DNA of 25,806 nucleotides from Candidatus Peribacteria bacterium (GCA_031288635.1 JAITQZ010000119.1:1-25806); one strand, 5' to 3'. Counted from the stretch's first letter, positions 1 to 8,900 are shown. The notes: generated by a model not told the origin, from the sequence alone. A program made the numbers and translations.

Positions 1-952
1 TATTTCCTGTAATCGCAATCCTTCTTTGTTGGATGACTCCTTGATATTGGAGAAGTAACCAATCATAGGCAGAAATAATGCTAATATTCTTTCTATCTCC
101 GACTTGGATATTCCACCAATCCGTATCAGGGGTGAGAGAAATTGAAGGGACAGCTACTTCGTTCACATTCACCCTTGCATTCAGAAATTTTTCGTGTTCG
201 TAGTGTTCAAATACCAATCCAATTTCTTCGATACTTTCACTATCTCTTGCAAGCTGTGTTTTCTCTTCGTCATCAATGGCATACATCGCATTTCGGAAAT
301 TATCTAGGGCACTTTCCCATTTCCAGTCTTGAATATTCCCAGCTCTTAGATTGTTGATATTAAATGCTCGCACTCACGGCAAATCCTTTCCAATATTATA
401 CCCAAAATCCAGATAGGATATTCCTTCTTCTCCTACCACTCTATACTGCACACTCTCGTCCAGCTCATACACTTCATCCAAAAAATGCTGAAAACTTGTC
501 CCTCTTTCGACTTCTACGGAAATACTTTTGGTTGCATTGTTCGTCCTGAGGGTGAAAGGAAGATTAACACCAATTTGATTGTTCATCAAGTAATATCCCT
601 CTTGCACGATATGATATACAGGAGCTTCTACATACTCCTTACTCTCGTGGAAAAATCTATGTTGAAGATAACTAATTCGGTTGTATCAGAGGATTTCTAC
701 CACTTCACTCGTGATCGTGAGTTTATGAATGTATCCGTCAAAGACTTGGATATACTTTCCACTTTCCAATGAATAGTATGCTTTAATCTTGTATCCCCTC
801 GTTATCTTTGCCTTTCTGCTATAATTGGTAATAGGAAAACTGAGATTGATACTTCCCGAACCATTCAGCTCTTCATCAATCGTACATCCAAAAAGTTCTC
901 TTACTGAGAGGACTACTTCGTTTTTCCCATTAAGGATTTGTATCGTAATCAT
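1..952 (-). CDS. Baseplate hub / tail-associated protein (Tal or ReqiPepy6 Gp37-like), 3' end outside window
   Basis: The start ATG is at 950-952 and the frame is open to the left edge, so only about 317 N-terminal residues are visible. TGA codons at 686-688 and 374-376 are read as Gly and join three fragments. The visible part is beta-rich: an early segment with a conserved-looking FDGYIHKL stretch, then a central 'QEGYYLMNNQIGV' region and a segment ending 'QYQGVIQQRRIAITGN'. This resembles the hub proteins of siphovirus tails that cap the tail tube below Dit and start the baseplate. The start overlaps the end of the preceding gene by 23 bases. The hub role rests mainly on position and overall style; a tail fibre-like protein is the alternative. 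Confidence 0.6.
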
Positions 953-1355
953 AGTTCTGTTTTAGGAGGTAAACGCTCCCCATTATGATTTTGTCCGTTT
1001 GAGGATTATAATCGTGGGAAAGGAATTGCTGAAAGCTGATTGAACCTTCTCGGTCAGGAGAGAGACTTCCGTTGAATTTCCCTATTTTCTTTCTGATGAG
1101 ATTTCTGAGCTTAAATCAGCTCATATAGTCCAAATACTCTACTTCAATATCAATCAGAATGGGAAAAATATCTACTCCTTTTTCATAAGCAATGTTGGAC
1201 TTTTCCACTGCTCACCAATTCCCTTCATTAAAGACAATTCACGGTCAGTTTCCTTTTTCGAGTTTGAGGAAAGCTATTCTCTGGGTAATTGCTCAGATTT
1301 CGCTATCGTTCAGGAGGAACTCCTGTAATGCTTTTGGTCGGTTAGGTGTAATCAT
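930..1355 (-). CDS. Tail terminator / tail completion-like protein, 141 aa
   Basis: The frame is visible only when TGA is Gly (for example at 1293-1295, 1245-1247 and 1116-1118). It runs from ATG 1353-1355 to TAA 930-932. The protein begins MITPNRPKALQEFLLNDSEI and has an alternating alpha/beta pattern of a size typical for siphovirus tail terminators, which cap the tail tube at the head end. It follows the HK97 gp10-like gene and overlaps it by 14 bases, the usual neighbour pair in neck modules. The start is chosen from that overlap. The function is inferred from size and neighbourhood; I cannot see a diagnostic motif. Confidence 0.55.
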
Positions 1356-1794
1356 TTCTCATAGATTGATGATAAATATTTCGTACGGTATTCTTTTCTC
1401 TTTCTCGCACCGTTCAGAAGATAGGCTTTGCTTCAATCCCTCTTTCAGCAATCTTACGAGCTATGACAAATCATAAGTTTTCATTTCCTAATTTTCTTCC
1501 TGCTCGTTCTTTTAGGGGTTGGAGTGGTGGAAATTTTCAGGGCTTTCTTCCATATTCTATGACAGGAGCATAGACAACATTCGTCCCTACTACCACATAT
1601 CCATCTCTTATCAGCTGAGTGTTGATACTTCCTGCATATTGTCCTAAATCATAGGCTTCTTGTGCTACCATTGATTTGAGTTTCCCTTCTAGGTAGATTC
1701 CAGCTTTGAGTAATGCTTGATTACTTCTGGCATTCATCTTTTTCATTGCTTCTTGATGCTGTCTTCCAAAGTCGCTTAAATCAAAGGTTACCAT
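1342..1794 (-). CDS. HK97 gp10-like neck/tail component, 150 aa
   Basis: ATG is at 1792-1794 and TAA at 1342-1344. TGA at 1537-1539 encodes the Gly in 'EYGRKPGKFPP', a strongly gp10-like passage ('YAPVIEYGRKPG' followed by a basic, Pro-containing loop). The N-terminal half is an alpha-helix carrying many Lys and Gln residues ('MKKMNARSNQALLKAGIYLE'); the C-terminal half ends 'EAKPIFGTVREREKNTV', as in HK97 gp10 family proteins, which sit at the head-tail joint. Its ATG overlaps the TAA of the upstream gene (TAATG), implying coupled translation. Confidence 0.78.
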
Positions 1795-2126
1795 TATTGT
1801 TCAATGATTTTGATATAAAACTTTTTGTGATGGATGGTTTCTTGACCTTTCACTTCGTAGGATTGGAAGACTTCGTAGTGTTTCCCGTTGATTTCTACTC
1901 GGTCTCCTATTTTGATGTCGCTACTTGTGAGTGTATGAAGTTTAGCGACACCAATTGAAGTTTCTTTGATTTTATCCAAGAATTGAAAGTCCTTCCAATT
2001 CAATGAAGATACTCTGCATTGGGTTATTGACTTCTCCTCGTACTTGGGTTGCGACAAGCCGTTGACATATTCAGTACCATTTCTATTTATCACTTTCGCA
2101 CTATCACATAAGTAATCTTCATACAT
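1794..2126 (-). CDS. Head closure-like neck protein, 110 aa
   Basis: The frame ends at TAA 1794-1796. I start it at ATG 2124-2126 (MYEDYLCDSAKVINRNG), because extension to the earlier ATG at 2169-2171 would overlap the preceding gene by 22 bases; that longer start (125 aa) remains possible. The fold looks like a small beta-barrel: 'IKIGDRVEINGKHYEVFQSY' is the typical 'damaged/after-coating' style strand pair of SPP1 gp16 / head-closure proteins, with a C-terminal HHKKFYIKIIEQ strand. It lies between the adaptor and the gp10-like gene, the usual position for a head-closure protein. The family call is by pattern, not by search. Confidence 0.6.
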   Translation of the reverse strand: MYEDYLCDSAKVINRNGTEYVNGLSQPKYEEKSITQCRVSSLNWKDFQFLDKIKETSIGVAKLHTLTSSDIKIGDRVEINGKHYEVFQSYEVKGQETIHHKKFYIKIIEQ

Positions 2127-2149
2127 CTTTACTTTTTTATGATATAAAT

Positions 2150-2587
2150 TTAGTGGATGTTGACACTCCAATTCCCACTTGTATCGTCCTCGTATCTATA
2201 TTTTTCAATAATAGCATACAGCTGTTCATCAATAGGAATACCAAAAAGAGAGAGTGCATTCTCATTACTGAAATCCCTTGATTCACTGGTGCTGTAATCA
2301 TCAAAATGTTCCGATTTGGAAGTGATATTTCCTCCCGCAAAAGAATTCTTTCCTTTGATTTGATAGATGAAGAGAGACTCTAAAAGTCTTTCAGCAAAAA
2401 ATTTGAGGTCTTTTGGATAGTCGTACTCTTCATCAGCTTTTTTAAACTGTTCTCTGTCAATGTAGCTAAATATCATCATATCAATATTGGTGATGTATCT
2501 ATTTACCTTCTCTGGTTCGGATTGGCAGAGCTTGTATAAGTCATCATCTAATCAGTAGGCGATAATGTAATCAATATCAATAATCAT
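2150..2587 (-). CDS. Head-tail adaptor (gp6-like connector), 145 aa
   Basis: The frame runs from ATG 2585-2587 to TAA 2150-2152. TGA at 2552-2554 is the Gly in 'IAYGLDDD'. Under the standard code the protein would have to start at 2479 and lose its first 36 residues. The protein is mostly helical, starts with a 'DYIIAYGLDDDLYKLC' helix and has the 'Y..D..YKK..EEYDYPKDLKFFAERLLESLFIYQI' style of gp6-like connectors that bind the portal and the head-closure ring. It comes straight after Dit, with the rest of the neck genes following, which is an unusual place for an adaptor. Confidence 0.6.
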
Positions 2588-2612
2588 CGTTCAAACAATA
2601 AAGGATAAAATG

Positions 2613-3521
2613 TTAAAATACTTCTCTCCATTTCCATACGACATCTAGTACAGGATGTTTTACTCCACAGTCTACGGCTACAAGGTTTGTCCCATAGTTG
2701 AGATAGGGTCGTGAACTGCTCAGAGAAATCAGACCTGTAATATCAGTTTTATTTCCATTGTGTAGGAGATAGGCAAGTTGGTTGATACTGTCTATCTCGA
2801 TTTTATCCCCCTGTTTTGTAGTGAGATGATTAAAGGACAAGTAGCCAGTATCGTAATCGTTCCTGTGATAAACAGTTAAGGTATCACCTACAATCGCTCC
2901 CTCTTTTTTTACCGTAATCTCTACATTGAGAGGTGTTGCTAACTCTGTGTGAGTGATGAGGGTGTCCTTGTAGCTCATCTTGAAAGGAACATTCGTTGGG
3001 ATTGCTACTCCGAAAGTATGATTGGTATCATCCAAGCTCTGCATAATGGATGCATACACTTCTACCGTTCTTCCAATGAGCTCGGTACTAATCCCTACCC
3101 GTTGGTCATTAGCAAAATCAGAAAGCTGAGGACTTCCTCATTGGTTTACTTGTACCTCTGTTTCCCATTGTTTTCCCACGGGATCAATAAAGCTGAGTTT
3201 CTTTCGGAGATTGGGATTGAAAGGGGAGGGATTGCTTTCAGGAGAAAAGGCAATTTTAACTTTCTTCATCAGTTCCCGTCTTTGCTGTTCATCTTCTGCG
3301 ATAATATCAAAGAGGAGTTTAAAGGTTCTATTATCTTTTTTCGCTACTCCGATATAGCTTCCGTGACGGAAAGCATATTTGGTTTTATCTATACTTGTTG
3401 GCTGTTCAAAAAATCCGAATTCTTTCACACACAAAAACCCTCAGGGGATTCTTGCATTTGGATTTCCCAAGAAGTGGAGACCATTAAAGCTGATACTGTT
3501 TACAATGATTCTATTGCACAT
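2613..3521 (-). CDS. Distal tail protein (Dit-like), 302 aa
   Basis: The gene runs from ATG 3519-3521 to TAA 2613-2615. TGA codons at 3441-3443 and 3138-3140 are Gly ('QVNQGGSPQL'). The N-terminal region ('VNSISFNGLHFLG', then 'GGFLCVKEFGFF') and the middle 'RTFKLLFDIIAEDEQQRRELMKKV' with 'RKKLSFIDPVGKQWETEV' match the Dit pattern: a short lead strand, a beta-barrel with an inserted helix, and a C-terminal galectin-like half rich in beta-strands. Dit forms the hexamer joining tail tube and baseplate. It directly follows the tape measure gene, as in most siphoviruses. The frame is open upstream to 3567 without a better start codon. Confidence 0.75.
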
Positions 3522-3583
3522 TTCCAAAGTAATAAAAATCTGAATAGGTGCAGTATATCCAGATTTCTATTTCAGTGTTTTAT

Positions 3584-6500
3584 TTAAAAGTGCATTGAGA
3601 GTCTTCTACGGAGCTCTTCTAGCATATCATCTATGTTATTAAAGTACATTCCTCCCATAGCGATACTGTTGTAGGTATTTGAATTGTTATGTACGGTATT
3701 TACGGCATTACTAGTCTGTACATATCTTGATGCACTAGCAACCAACGCTTCTGGTCAGTTTTCTCATACTACGGTGAGTCTTCCTTTTGGCACTGCTCCT
3801 CCATAGGCGTTATGAAGGACTTGCTGTTGAAAGTTAGCCATATTCGCTTCGTGTTGCATTAGGGCAAGCTCACGATATTTATTGATGATGGTATTTAGGG
3901 TAGATACTGCTTTATCTTCCTGTTTCTGCATTTCTTCACCAAATCTCTTTGTGAAACTTTCCTCCAAGTATTCTCTTGCTGTCTTGAATTTTTCGTATTC
4001 TTTCGTTTCGTCTGCTAGATGGTTCTGGTAGTTCTGTTTTTCTACTTCTAATTTCTCTTGTTCTGCGAGGAGTTCGTTTTGCTTTTGCATTATTCCTTCA
4101 GCATATTGAATGTTTTTGAGGTTTTGAATTTCTATAAGTTCCCCTTTCTCATCTTCATAATAGGTCTTCCATTGTCCATCGTCTCATTGCTTTTGCTTGA
4201 TGACTGCCGTTTGGTCTTCTACACTAGCGATACGACTAGCAAGAGCCATTTTCTCTTGAAGTTCTGTTTTTTCTTTTTCATAGTCCAAAAGCAATTTTTC
4301 TGTATCGGTCATATCTCTACGGATTTTTGCTTGCTGTTTTTGTTCCCAAGTGAGTTGTTGCTCTAATTTGATATATTCCTCTCGTTCTCTCCCTTCAAAT
4401 CAATCACCACTAGACGATTGTTTCTCCAATTCTGCTCGCCTGTCTTCTAGTGAGATCTGCTTATCGGTTTCAAGTTGGTTAAGGTCTCTTCCAATATCTT
4501 TTATCGTTTGTTCTTGTTCTTTCCTTACTTCTTGCCATTTTTTCTTCACATCTTCAATTTTCTTTTCCGTTTCTTCTATCTTTGCTTTGTATCTGTCTAT
4601 CTCTTTCAGTTTCTCATTTACTCCATCCACGATAGCTTTTTGGAGGTCATCATATCACTTTTTTTCTGCTTTGACGGCTTCTTCTCTCTTCTTGTTCATC
4701 TTCTCTTCAATTTTCAGAGTATCACCCTTGATAGTCAGGATTTCTATTTCGAGCTCTTCTTGGATTTTAGCGACTTCTTTTGCTACTTCTGCTTCGTTTC
4801 TTCAGGTATCTTTGGCTAGTTGGATTCTTTTTTGTGCGAAAGCCTCTGCTTGTTTGATAAGTTCTTCTTGTTGTTTTTTCTCTTTATCGTCTGCTTTTGG
4901 GGATCATCAGCTAGGAGTTTTAGGTAGTTTGGTATCTACATTTATTTCCTTGAATGCGTCTCATAATGCACTAGCTCATCCTGCAGTATTCTCTAAGGAA
5001 ATTTCTAAATCTAATAATTCTTTATTCAAACTTTCCAACTTTTCCTGTTCTGCTTCTATTTGGTCATTTATCGTTCAGTTAACATTCATAAAATTTCTAA
5101 ATGATTTCCAAGATTTCTCAAAAATATTTCATTCTCATAAATTTTTTTGTTGAACTTCTAATGCAAGAAGTTTCGCTTTTGCCAGACTTATCATTGCCAT
5201 TGTTTCACTTCTCGCAGCCTTAGCTTCTTTATCCATAGCATCAATACTACTACTCGGATCAAAAATCATATTGTTTATTTCTTCTTGGATTTCTTTTAAA
5301 TCTTTGGTGGATCAAGTAGTATTTTCGATATGGGTTTTTAATAGAGTATATGAGCTAGTTAACTCAGTTTGCTTTTGTTTATTTTCTTCCAGTTGCTTAT
5401 GAATATCCTGTCGATTTTTTAAGTAATTCTTATCAGACTTATCTAAATCCTCTTGTTTTGCGAGAAGCTCATCATATTCTTCTCATAACTCTATAATTTT
5501 CTGTGAATAATAATCTGCTGATGTAGCAAGCGTCTCTTGTAAATACTCTTCTTTTTCTAAATTTTCGTTTGCTTTTTGTATTATTCAGTCTAATCTCCTT
5601 TTCTCTTCTATAAGTTTTACAATAGATTCTGTGTATTCAGATGATGAGAGTTTTCCTTCCCTAAATTGTTGATTTAATTCTGCCATATCTTTATCAATTC
5701 CAGCTACTTCTTTACTTAATTCGTGTATTTCGCTTTTTAGGTCTGCGATATTCTGTTTCAGATTTGTATCTGGTGTATCGAAGAGACTATTTATCCAAAA
5801 GAGAGCATCTTTCAGCACAGGAAGTAAAATGCCACCTACTTTCTCTATAATAACTTGTAGAGTATTTTCAGCCTGAGTTCTTAATCATGTTCGTGTATCA
5901 GCTGTTTGCTTCATCATATCTGCAAACTTTCCTCCCTCTTCCGTCATTTTCATAAATGCTTGCTCCACCATTTCTGCGGAAATTTCTCCATTTTCTACCA
6001 TATCTTTAATCTCACTACTCGTTTTCCCAAGCATTTCTGAGAGAGTTTCTAGAAGTGGTACTCCTGCATTAGCAAAATCTCTCAAATCTCTTCCATTCAA
6101 GTATCCTTGCGAAATTACTTGCCCATAGTTATAGGTAAGTCTGCTAAATTCTACTCATAAAGCTGACTGTACATCTCAAAGAGCTTTCATCGTGGGGATG
6201 ACTTTTTCGTATTTTACACCCATTGCCATCATTTGTTTTGCATTTTCTCTTACTTCTTGTCTATTTTTTGCATACTTATTGGAAAAGGTATCTAATTGAT
6301 TAAGAAATTTATTTGCTTCATTTTCATCACCTCCAAGCATAGTAGTAAATGCGATTTTATTTCTTTCCAACTGGTCAGATAATTCAATTGATTTATTAAG
6401 TGCATTTTTGAAAAATGATGAAATATTATTTGCAACCTGAGAAAGAATATTTCCCAGTCCTGCAGACAAAGCATTTTTCATAAATCCTCACCAACTACTA

Positions 6501-6709
6501 GCACTTTTTTGGACTTCACTATCAATAGCTTTGAGTTGAGATTTTACCTTATTGATGTCAGCCAAAACCTCAGCTTGTATTTCTATTGAGAGATTTTTTT
6601 CTGCGAACTTTAAATCTCTTTGGAGCATTCTCAACTCTTTTTCTAGTGTTGCTTTTTGTAAATAAATGTTTGCATCTAGTCCAACTTTTAATTTGTAATC
6701 GTCAGCCAT
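3584..6709 (-). CDS. Tail tape measure protein, 1041 aa
   Basis: A single frame from ATG 6707-6709 to TAA 3584-3586 once TGA is Gly; the standard code shatters it into at least six pieces. The N-terminal 90 residues are charged helix. Residues of about 95-250 match the tape measure N-terminal domain ('MMAMGVKYEKVIPTMKALG', then 'SQGYLNGRDLRDFANAG'). From about residue 290 to 980 almost everything is Lys/Glu/Gln coiled coil, for example 'EIDRYKAKIEETEKKIEDV'. The protein sets tail length and is ejected during DNA entry. No long hydrophobic segment is obvious beyond a short one near residue 80-95. It is normally directly downstream of the gpG/gpGT chaperones, but here 2.2 kb of accessory genes separate them. 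Confidence 0.95.
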
Positions 6710-6724
6710 TTGTGAAAATAATAT

Positions 6725-6752
6725 GGTATAAAAACTGCAAAGAAAAAACCAA
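6725..6752 (-). promoter_or_regulatory. Putative promoter of the tape measure gene
   Basis: On the minus strand TTGGTT (6752-6747) is followed after 16 bases by TATACC (6730-6725), placing transcription start about 10 bases before the ATG. A separate promoter makes sense because the upstream cassette contains terminators. The -10 is a weak match; there is no Shine-Dalgarno sequence. Confidence 0.35.
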
Positions 6753-6832
6753 TGAGATCATCAGCTTATTCGAAATTTTGATTTAGTGTTAAAATTAGAA
6801 ATACGGCTTGCGATGTTTATTATTACAAAAAC

Positions 6833-6860
6833 TTGATTTTTTAATTTTTTTAGTTATAAT
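6833..6860 (+). promoter_or_regulatory. Promoter of the small membrane protein gene
   Basis: TTGATT (6833-6838), 16-base spacer, TATAAT (6855-6860). The consensus -10 and the position 30 bases before the ATG at 6890 make this one of the best promoters in the window. It points against the late operon, as expected for an independently expressed moron. Confidence 0.7.
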
Positions 6861-6889
6861 ACTATTGTTTATATGATACCTTCGTGATT

Positions 6890-7036
6890 ATGAACCCTTA
6901 CACTCCTATTCTCTATGATTGTTCCAAAGAGCCTTACTCTAAGATATTTAAGGAGTTTTTCTTTCTATTGTTTATTTTATGACTTATTGTGGTAGTCTTC
7001 TGTGGTCTCTTCCTATTGGTAGCTTACTTAGCATAA
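6890..7036 (+). CDS. Small single-pass membrane protein, 48 aa
   Basis: ATG 6890-6892 to TAA 7034-7036; TGA 6980-6982 is the Gly in the membrane segment. The first 22 residues are polar (MNPYTPILYDCSKEPYSKIF), the rest is one long hydrophobic helix (FFFLLFILGLIVVVFCG and onward). It has a clear own promoter upstream and a perfect terminator that starts at its stop codon, so it is a complete transcription unit on the strand opposite to the late operon. I do not recognise a family. Small phage membrane proteins of this kind often act in superinfection exclusion or as holin-like proteins; its neighbours (lipoprotein, Abi_2) favour exclusion. It is too short for ordinary ORF finding, and invisible in the standard code. 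Confidence 0.7.
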
Positions 7037-7067
7037 AAAATCTGACGGTGAATGTAGTCAGATTTTT
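7036..7067. terminator. Bidirectional intrinsic terminator
   Basis: A perfect 11-bp inverted repeat, AAAAATCTGAC (7036-7046) and GTCAGATTTTT (7057-7067), with a 10-base loop. A/T tracts on both sides let it serve the small plus-strand gene and the minus-strand lipoprotein gene, whose stop codon is at 7087. Confidence 0.88.
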
Positions 7068-7086
7068 ATTATAATGATTATTTACT

Positions 7087-7578
7087 TTAATGCCTCTTCT
7101 TCATTATGTTGAATAATGAAATCATTCAATCATAAGCCAATTTACTCTCTGCATCATCTCAGTCATAAAAACAGTTTATATCACCACCTATTGCACATAC
7201 AAATTTAGTTCTTCACATAGCTCCAAATCAATTTTGACTATCTACATCTCCCTTTATATAAGTCTTTGCATTAGCTTCTACTTCTGTTTGCATAGCGGTG
7301 ATTTCTTCCTGTTTATCCCCATAGATATTTTCAACTTTTCATCTCACATAATCATCTGGTAGGGAATCTGCCCAATCCATATCATAAAAAACTGCGGTGC
7401 TTGGTGCTTTTAATACTTCTTTTATGGTTTTTTGCACATCTTCTATGTCTTGATGGTACTTATCACACTTTATCAAAGGAATTCAATTTTCTTTACACTC
7501 TTTTTTCTCTGGAGTTTCTCAGCATCAAACGAGAAACATACTTAATAGAAGAGTTGATAGTAATAATAATTTTTTCAT
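7087..7578 (-). CDS. Lipoprotein, 163 aa, candidate superinfection-exclusion factor
   Basis: ATG 7576-7578 to TAA 7087-7089. The N-terminus is a lipoprotein signal peptide: MKK, then a Leu/Ser core, then the lipobox L16-V17-G18-C19, so Cys19 would be lipidated after cleavage by signal peptidase II. Both Gly18 and Gly20 are TGA codons, which is why the gene is invisible under the standard code. The mature part is acidic, with four further Cys in two pairs ('ECKENGIPLIKC' and 'VCAIGGDINC') that could form disulfides. No family is recognised. Established examples of phage-encoded lipoproteins (Ltp of TP-J34, Llp of T5) block later phages at the membrane, and Ltp targets the tape measure protein; this gene lies next to the tape measure gene. 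The role is inference. The last 17 residues have an alternative reading frame of similar quality. Confidence 0.75.
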
Positions 7579-7591
7579 GATGATAGTTCGT

Positions 7592-7705
7592 AAAAAATAA
7601 AAAGGACTATTAGCAGAGTGCAAGTCCATTTCATCTTCACCAAACTTATGAGAAGGTATAGCTAATAGCCCTTCTGTGTTTGGTAAATAAAAATGAACTT
7701 GCACC
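7592..7705 (-). ncRNA. Candidate structured small RNA next to abi_2
   Basis: On the minus strand an RNA starting near 7703 would fold at once into a long hairpin: TGCAAGT/ACTTGCA (7619-7625 with 7697-7703), CATTT/AAATG (7627-7631 with 7691-7695), ACCAAAC/GTTTGGT (7639-7645 with 7678-7684) and AGAAGG/CCTTCT (7651-7656 with 7670-7675). The 13-base loop contains GCTAATAG (7661-7668), which pairs perfectly with CTATTAGC (7607-7614) outside the hairpin, allowing a pseudoknot. The 3' end is a T-rich tract (7603-7592). A competing terminator hairpin GGACT/AGTCC (7604-7608 with 7623-7627) sits directly before that tract and would break the main stem. So it is either an independent RNA gene or a switch-like leader of the lipoprotein gene 14 bases further on. 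No known Rfam family is recognised. Confidence 0.7.
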
Positions 7706-7706
7706 T

Positions 7707-7736
7707 CTTATATACCAATTTCCTTTCTATTTGCAA
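7707..7736 (-). promoter_or_regulatory. Promoter of the small RNA candidate
   Basis: On the minus strand TTGCAA (7736-7731), 16-base spacer, TATATA (7714-7709; TATAAG at 7712-7707 is an alternative). The predicted start falls at about 7703, exactly where the structured element's first stem strand begins, which supports an RNA transcribed on its own. Confidence 0.6.
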
Positions 7737-7793
7737 TGACTTTTTCAAATTAAAAAAAGAAAGAGGATGACATTTTCTGCAATCATAAACTGA

Positions 7794-8720
7794 CTATTGC
7801 ACACTATCTAGTACTTCTTCCCGATTTTCTGGGAATCACATTTTTGGAAGTTCTATTTCTGTATGCTGATGAATAAAATCTTTGAATTTGCTGATCCATT
7901 CAGCTCCATTGTGAATATGCTTCAAGAGATAACATATTGCAATAAGATATGCAAAGAGCGAGTCTCTATCTCCATTGAAATAAGTATCAAACTTCTTAAT
8001 CCTTAATTTCTTCAACATTATTCTATTCCAAACTCTATCAGAATGGGCACAAAGGTTTCTGAGATAAGAAAGAGCATTTGTCCATGAACCTAGATAAGGA
8101 AATTTTAAATGGTAATTACTCGCTATTGCATTACTGTTTCCAGAAGTAAGAGCGTCATAAACGATAGAAATCTCTCAGAAGGCAAGCACTTGGAATACCA
8201 TTCGATTTGCTGGTAATAGAGGATCTCCATATTTCCATTGATAATGTTTGATGAACACATTATTCTTGTTCTTGCTAACTCATTTTTTTATTACTCTTAT
8301 TACATTATTAAATGCTGGCTCAGTGATGAAAAGAGAATCATTTAAGAACCGATGAGCATCATTATGTCTAAGGGAAATACTATTGATTACTTTCGTCTTA
8401 AAACTGACCTCTATCATTTCCAGAGCTTCCATCAATATTGCTTTAAGTCTGTTATCAAAGTTATATATGGTTGTAATATGTTCAAATGTTGTTCAATCAA
8501 TAAATGTATTGGTAGATTTATCAAAAAATGGGAGCATATATCACGATAAGCGGTAATAAGAATTGTCTTTTAATATAGCTTTTGCAAATTCTTTATCTTG
8601 AATGATAAGTCATCTACTCTCCATAAGTGCAATATGTTCATCAGTACTTAATGGAGGTTTTGAAAAGGCTTCTTTTTGCAATAAAGAGGCATTTCCTGAA
8701 ACTTGAATATTCCCTTGCAT
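7794..8720 (-). CDS. Abi_2 family (AbiD/AbiF-like) abortive infection protein, HEPN domain, 308 aa
   Basis: ATG 8718-8720 to TAG 7794-7796 with six TGA-encoded glycines (8610, 8541, 8493, 8280, 8175 and 7836). The Abi_2 hallmarks are there: an N-terminal 'SYYRLSGYMLPF' block (Arg57) and the C-terminal 'RNLCAHSDRVWNR' block. The Arg221 to His226 part of the latter is the R-x4-H catalytic motif of HEPN ribonucleases. Family members stop phage growth by cleaving RNA in the infected cell. It is in the late operon's direction but is foreign to a tail module, and lies between tail chaperones and tape measure. A structured RNA candidate with its own promoter lies 90 bases downstream, a second one diverges upstream, and a 12-base tandem repeat precedes it. 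I see no convincing own promoter, so it may depend on read-through. Confidence 0.92.
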
Positions 8721-8772
8721 TGTATAGAGAAAGAGTAGTTAAAAAGCTGTCTTTTTTTTATGATAACTAATT

Positions 8773-8796
8773 TTGTGTAAAATCTTGTGTAAAATC
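8773..8796. repeat. Perfect tandem 12-base repeat upstream of abi_2
   Basis: TTGTGTAAAATC occurs twice head to tail (8773-8784 and 8785-8796). On the minus strand each unit contains TTTACA, a good -35-like hexamer, but no matching -10 follows at 16-18 bases. An operator or an RNA-borne repeat are both possible. Confidence 0.75.
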
Positions 8797-8798
8797 TC

Positions 8799-8826
8799 TT
8801 GCATTTTGATTTTTTTTGAGTATACT
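8799..8826 (+). promoter_or_regulatory. Promoter of the plus-strand RNA candidate
   Basis: TTGCAT (8799-8804), 16-base spacer, TATACT (8821-8826). The predicted start near 8833 precedes a structured GC-rich element, with no coding sequence on that strand. Confidence 0.55.
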
Positions 8827-8832
8827 TCTTTT

Positions 8833-8900
8833 ACCAATACCTCCCCGTGCCGATGTCACAGCAATGTGATGATGCTCTAACTAGGGGGGGTTATTTAATT
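8833..8900 (+). ncRNA. Candidate plus-strand small RNA with GNRA tetraloop hairpin
   Basis: The outer stem pairs AATACCTCCCC (8836-8846) with the G-run and TTATT of 8885-8895 (ten pairs, one mismatch). Inside is a perfect TCACA-GCAA-TGTGA hairpin (8856-8869); GCAA is a GNRA tetraloop only on this strand, which argues for plus-strand transcription. A T-rich tail (8891-8900) follows the G-run, so it could end as a terminator. A promoter lies upstream at 8799-8826. A bare terminator for converging transcription is the simpler alternative, but the inner hairpin and the promoter are not explained by that. Confidence 0.5.

Noticed and set aside
4350..5153. A 267-codon open frame on the plus strand, Ser/Phe-rich
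   Set aside because: It is the antisense shadow of the tape measure coiled coil; Ser/Phe/Leu-rich frames opposite Lys/Glu-rich coding are typical artefacts.
8836..8895. A tRNA-like gene on the minus strand (it contains a D-arm-like GTTAGAGC)
   Set aside because: No 7-base anticodon loop, no D stem partner and no T arm; the pairing fits a simple double stem instead.
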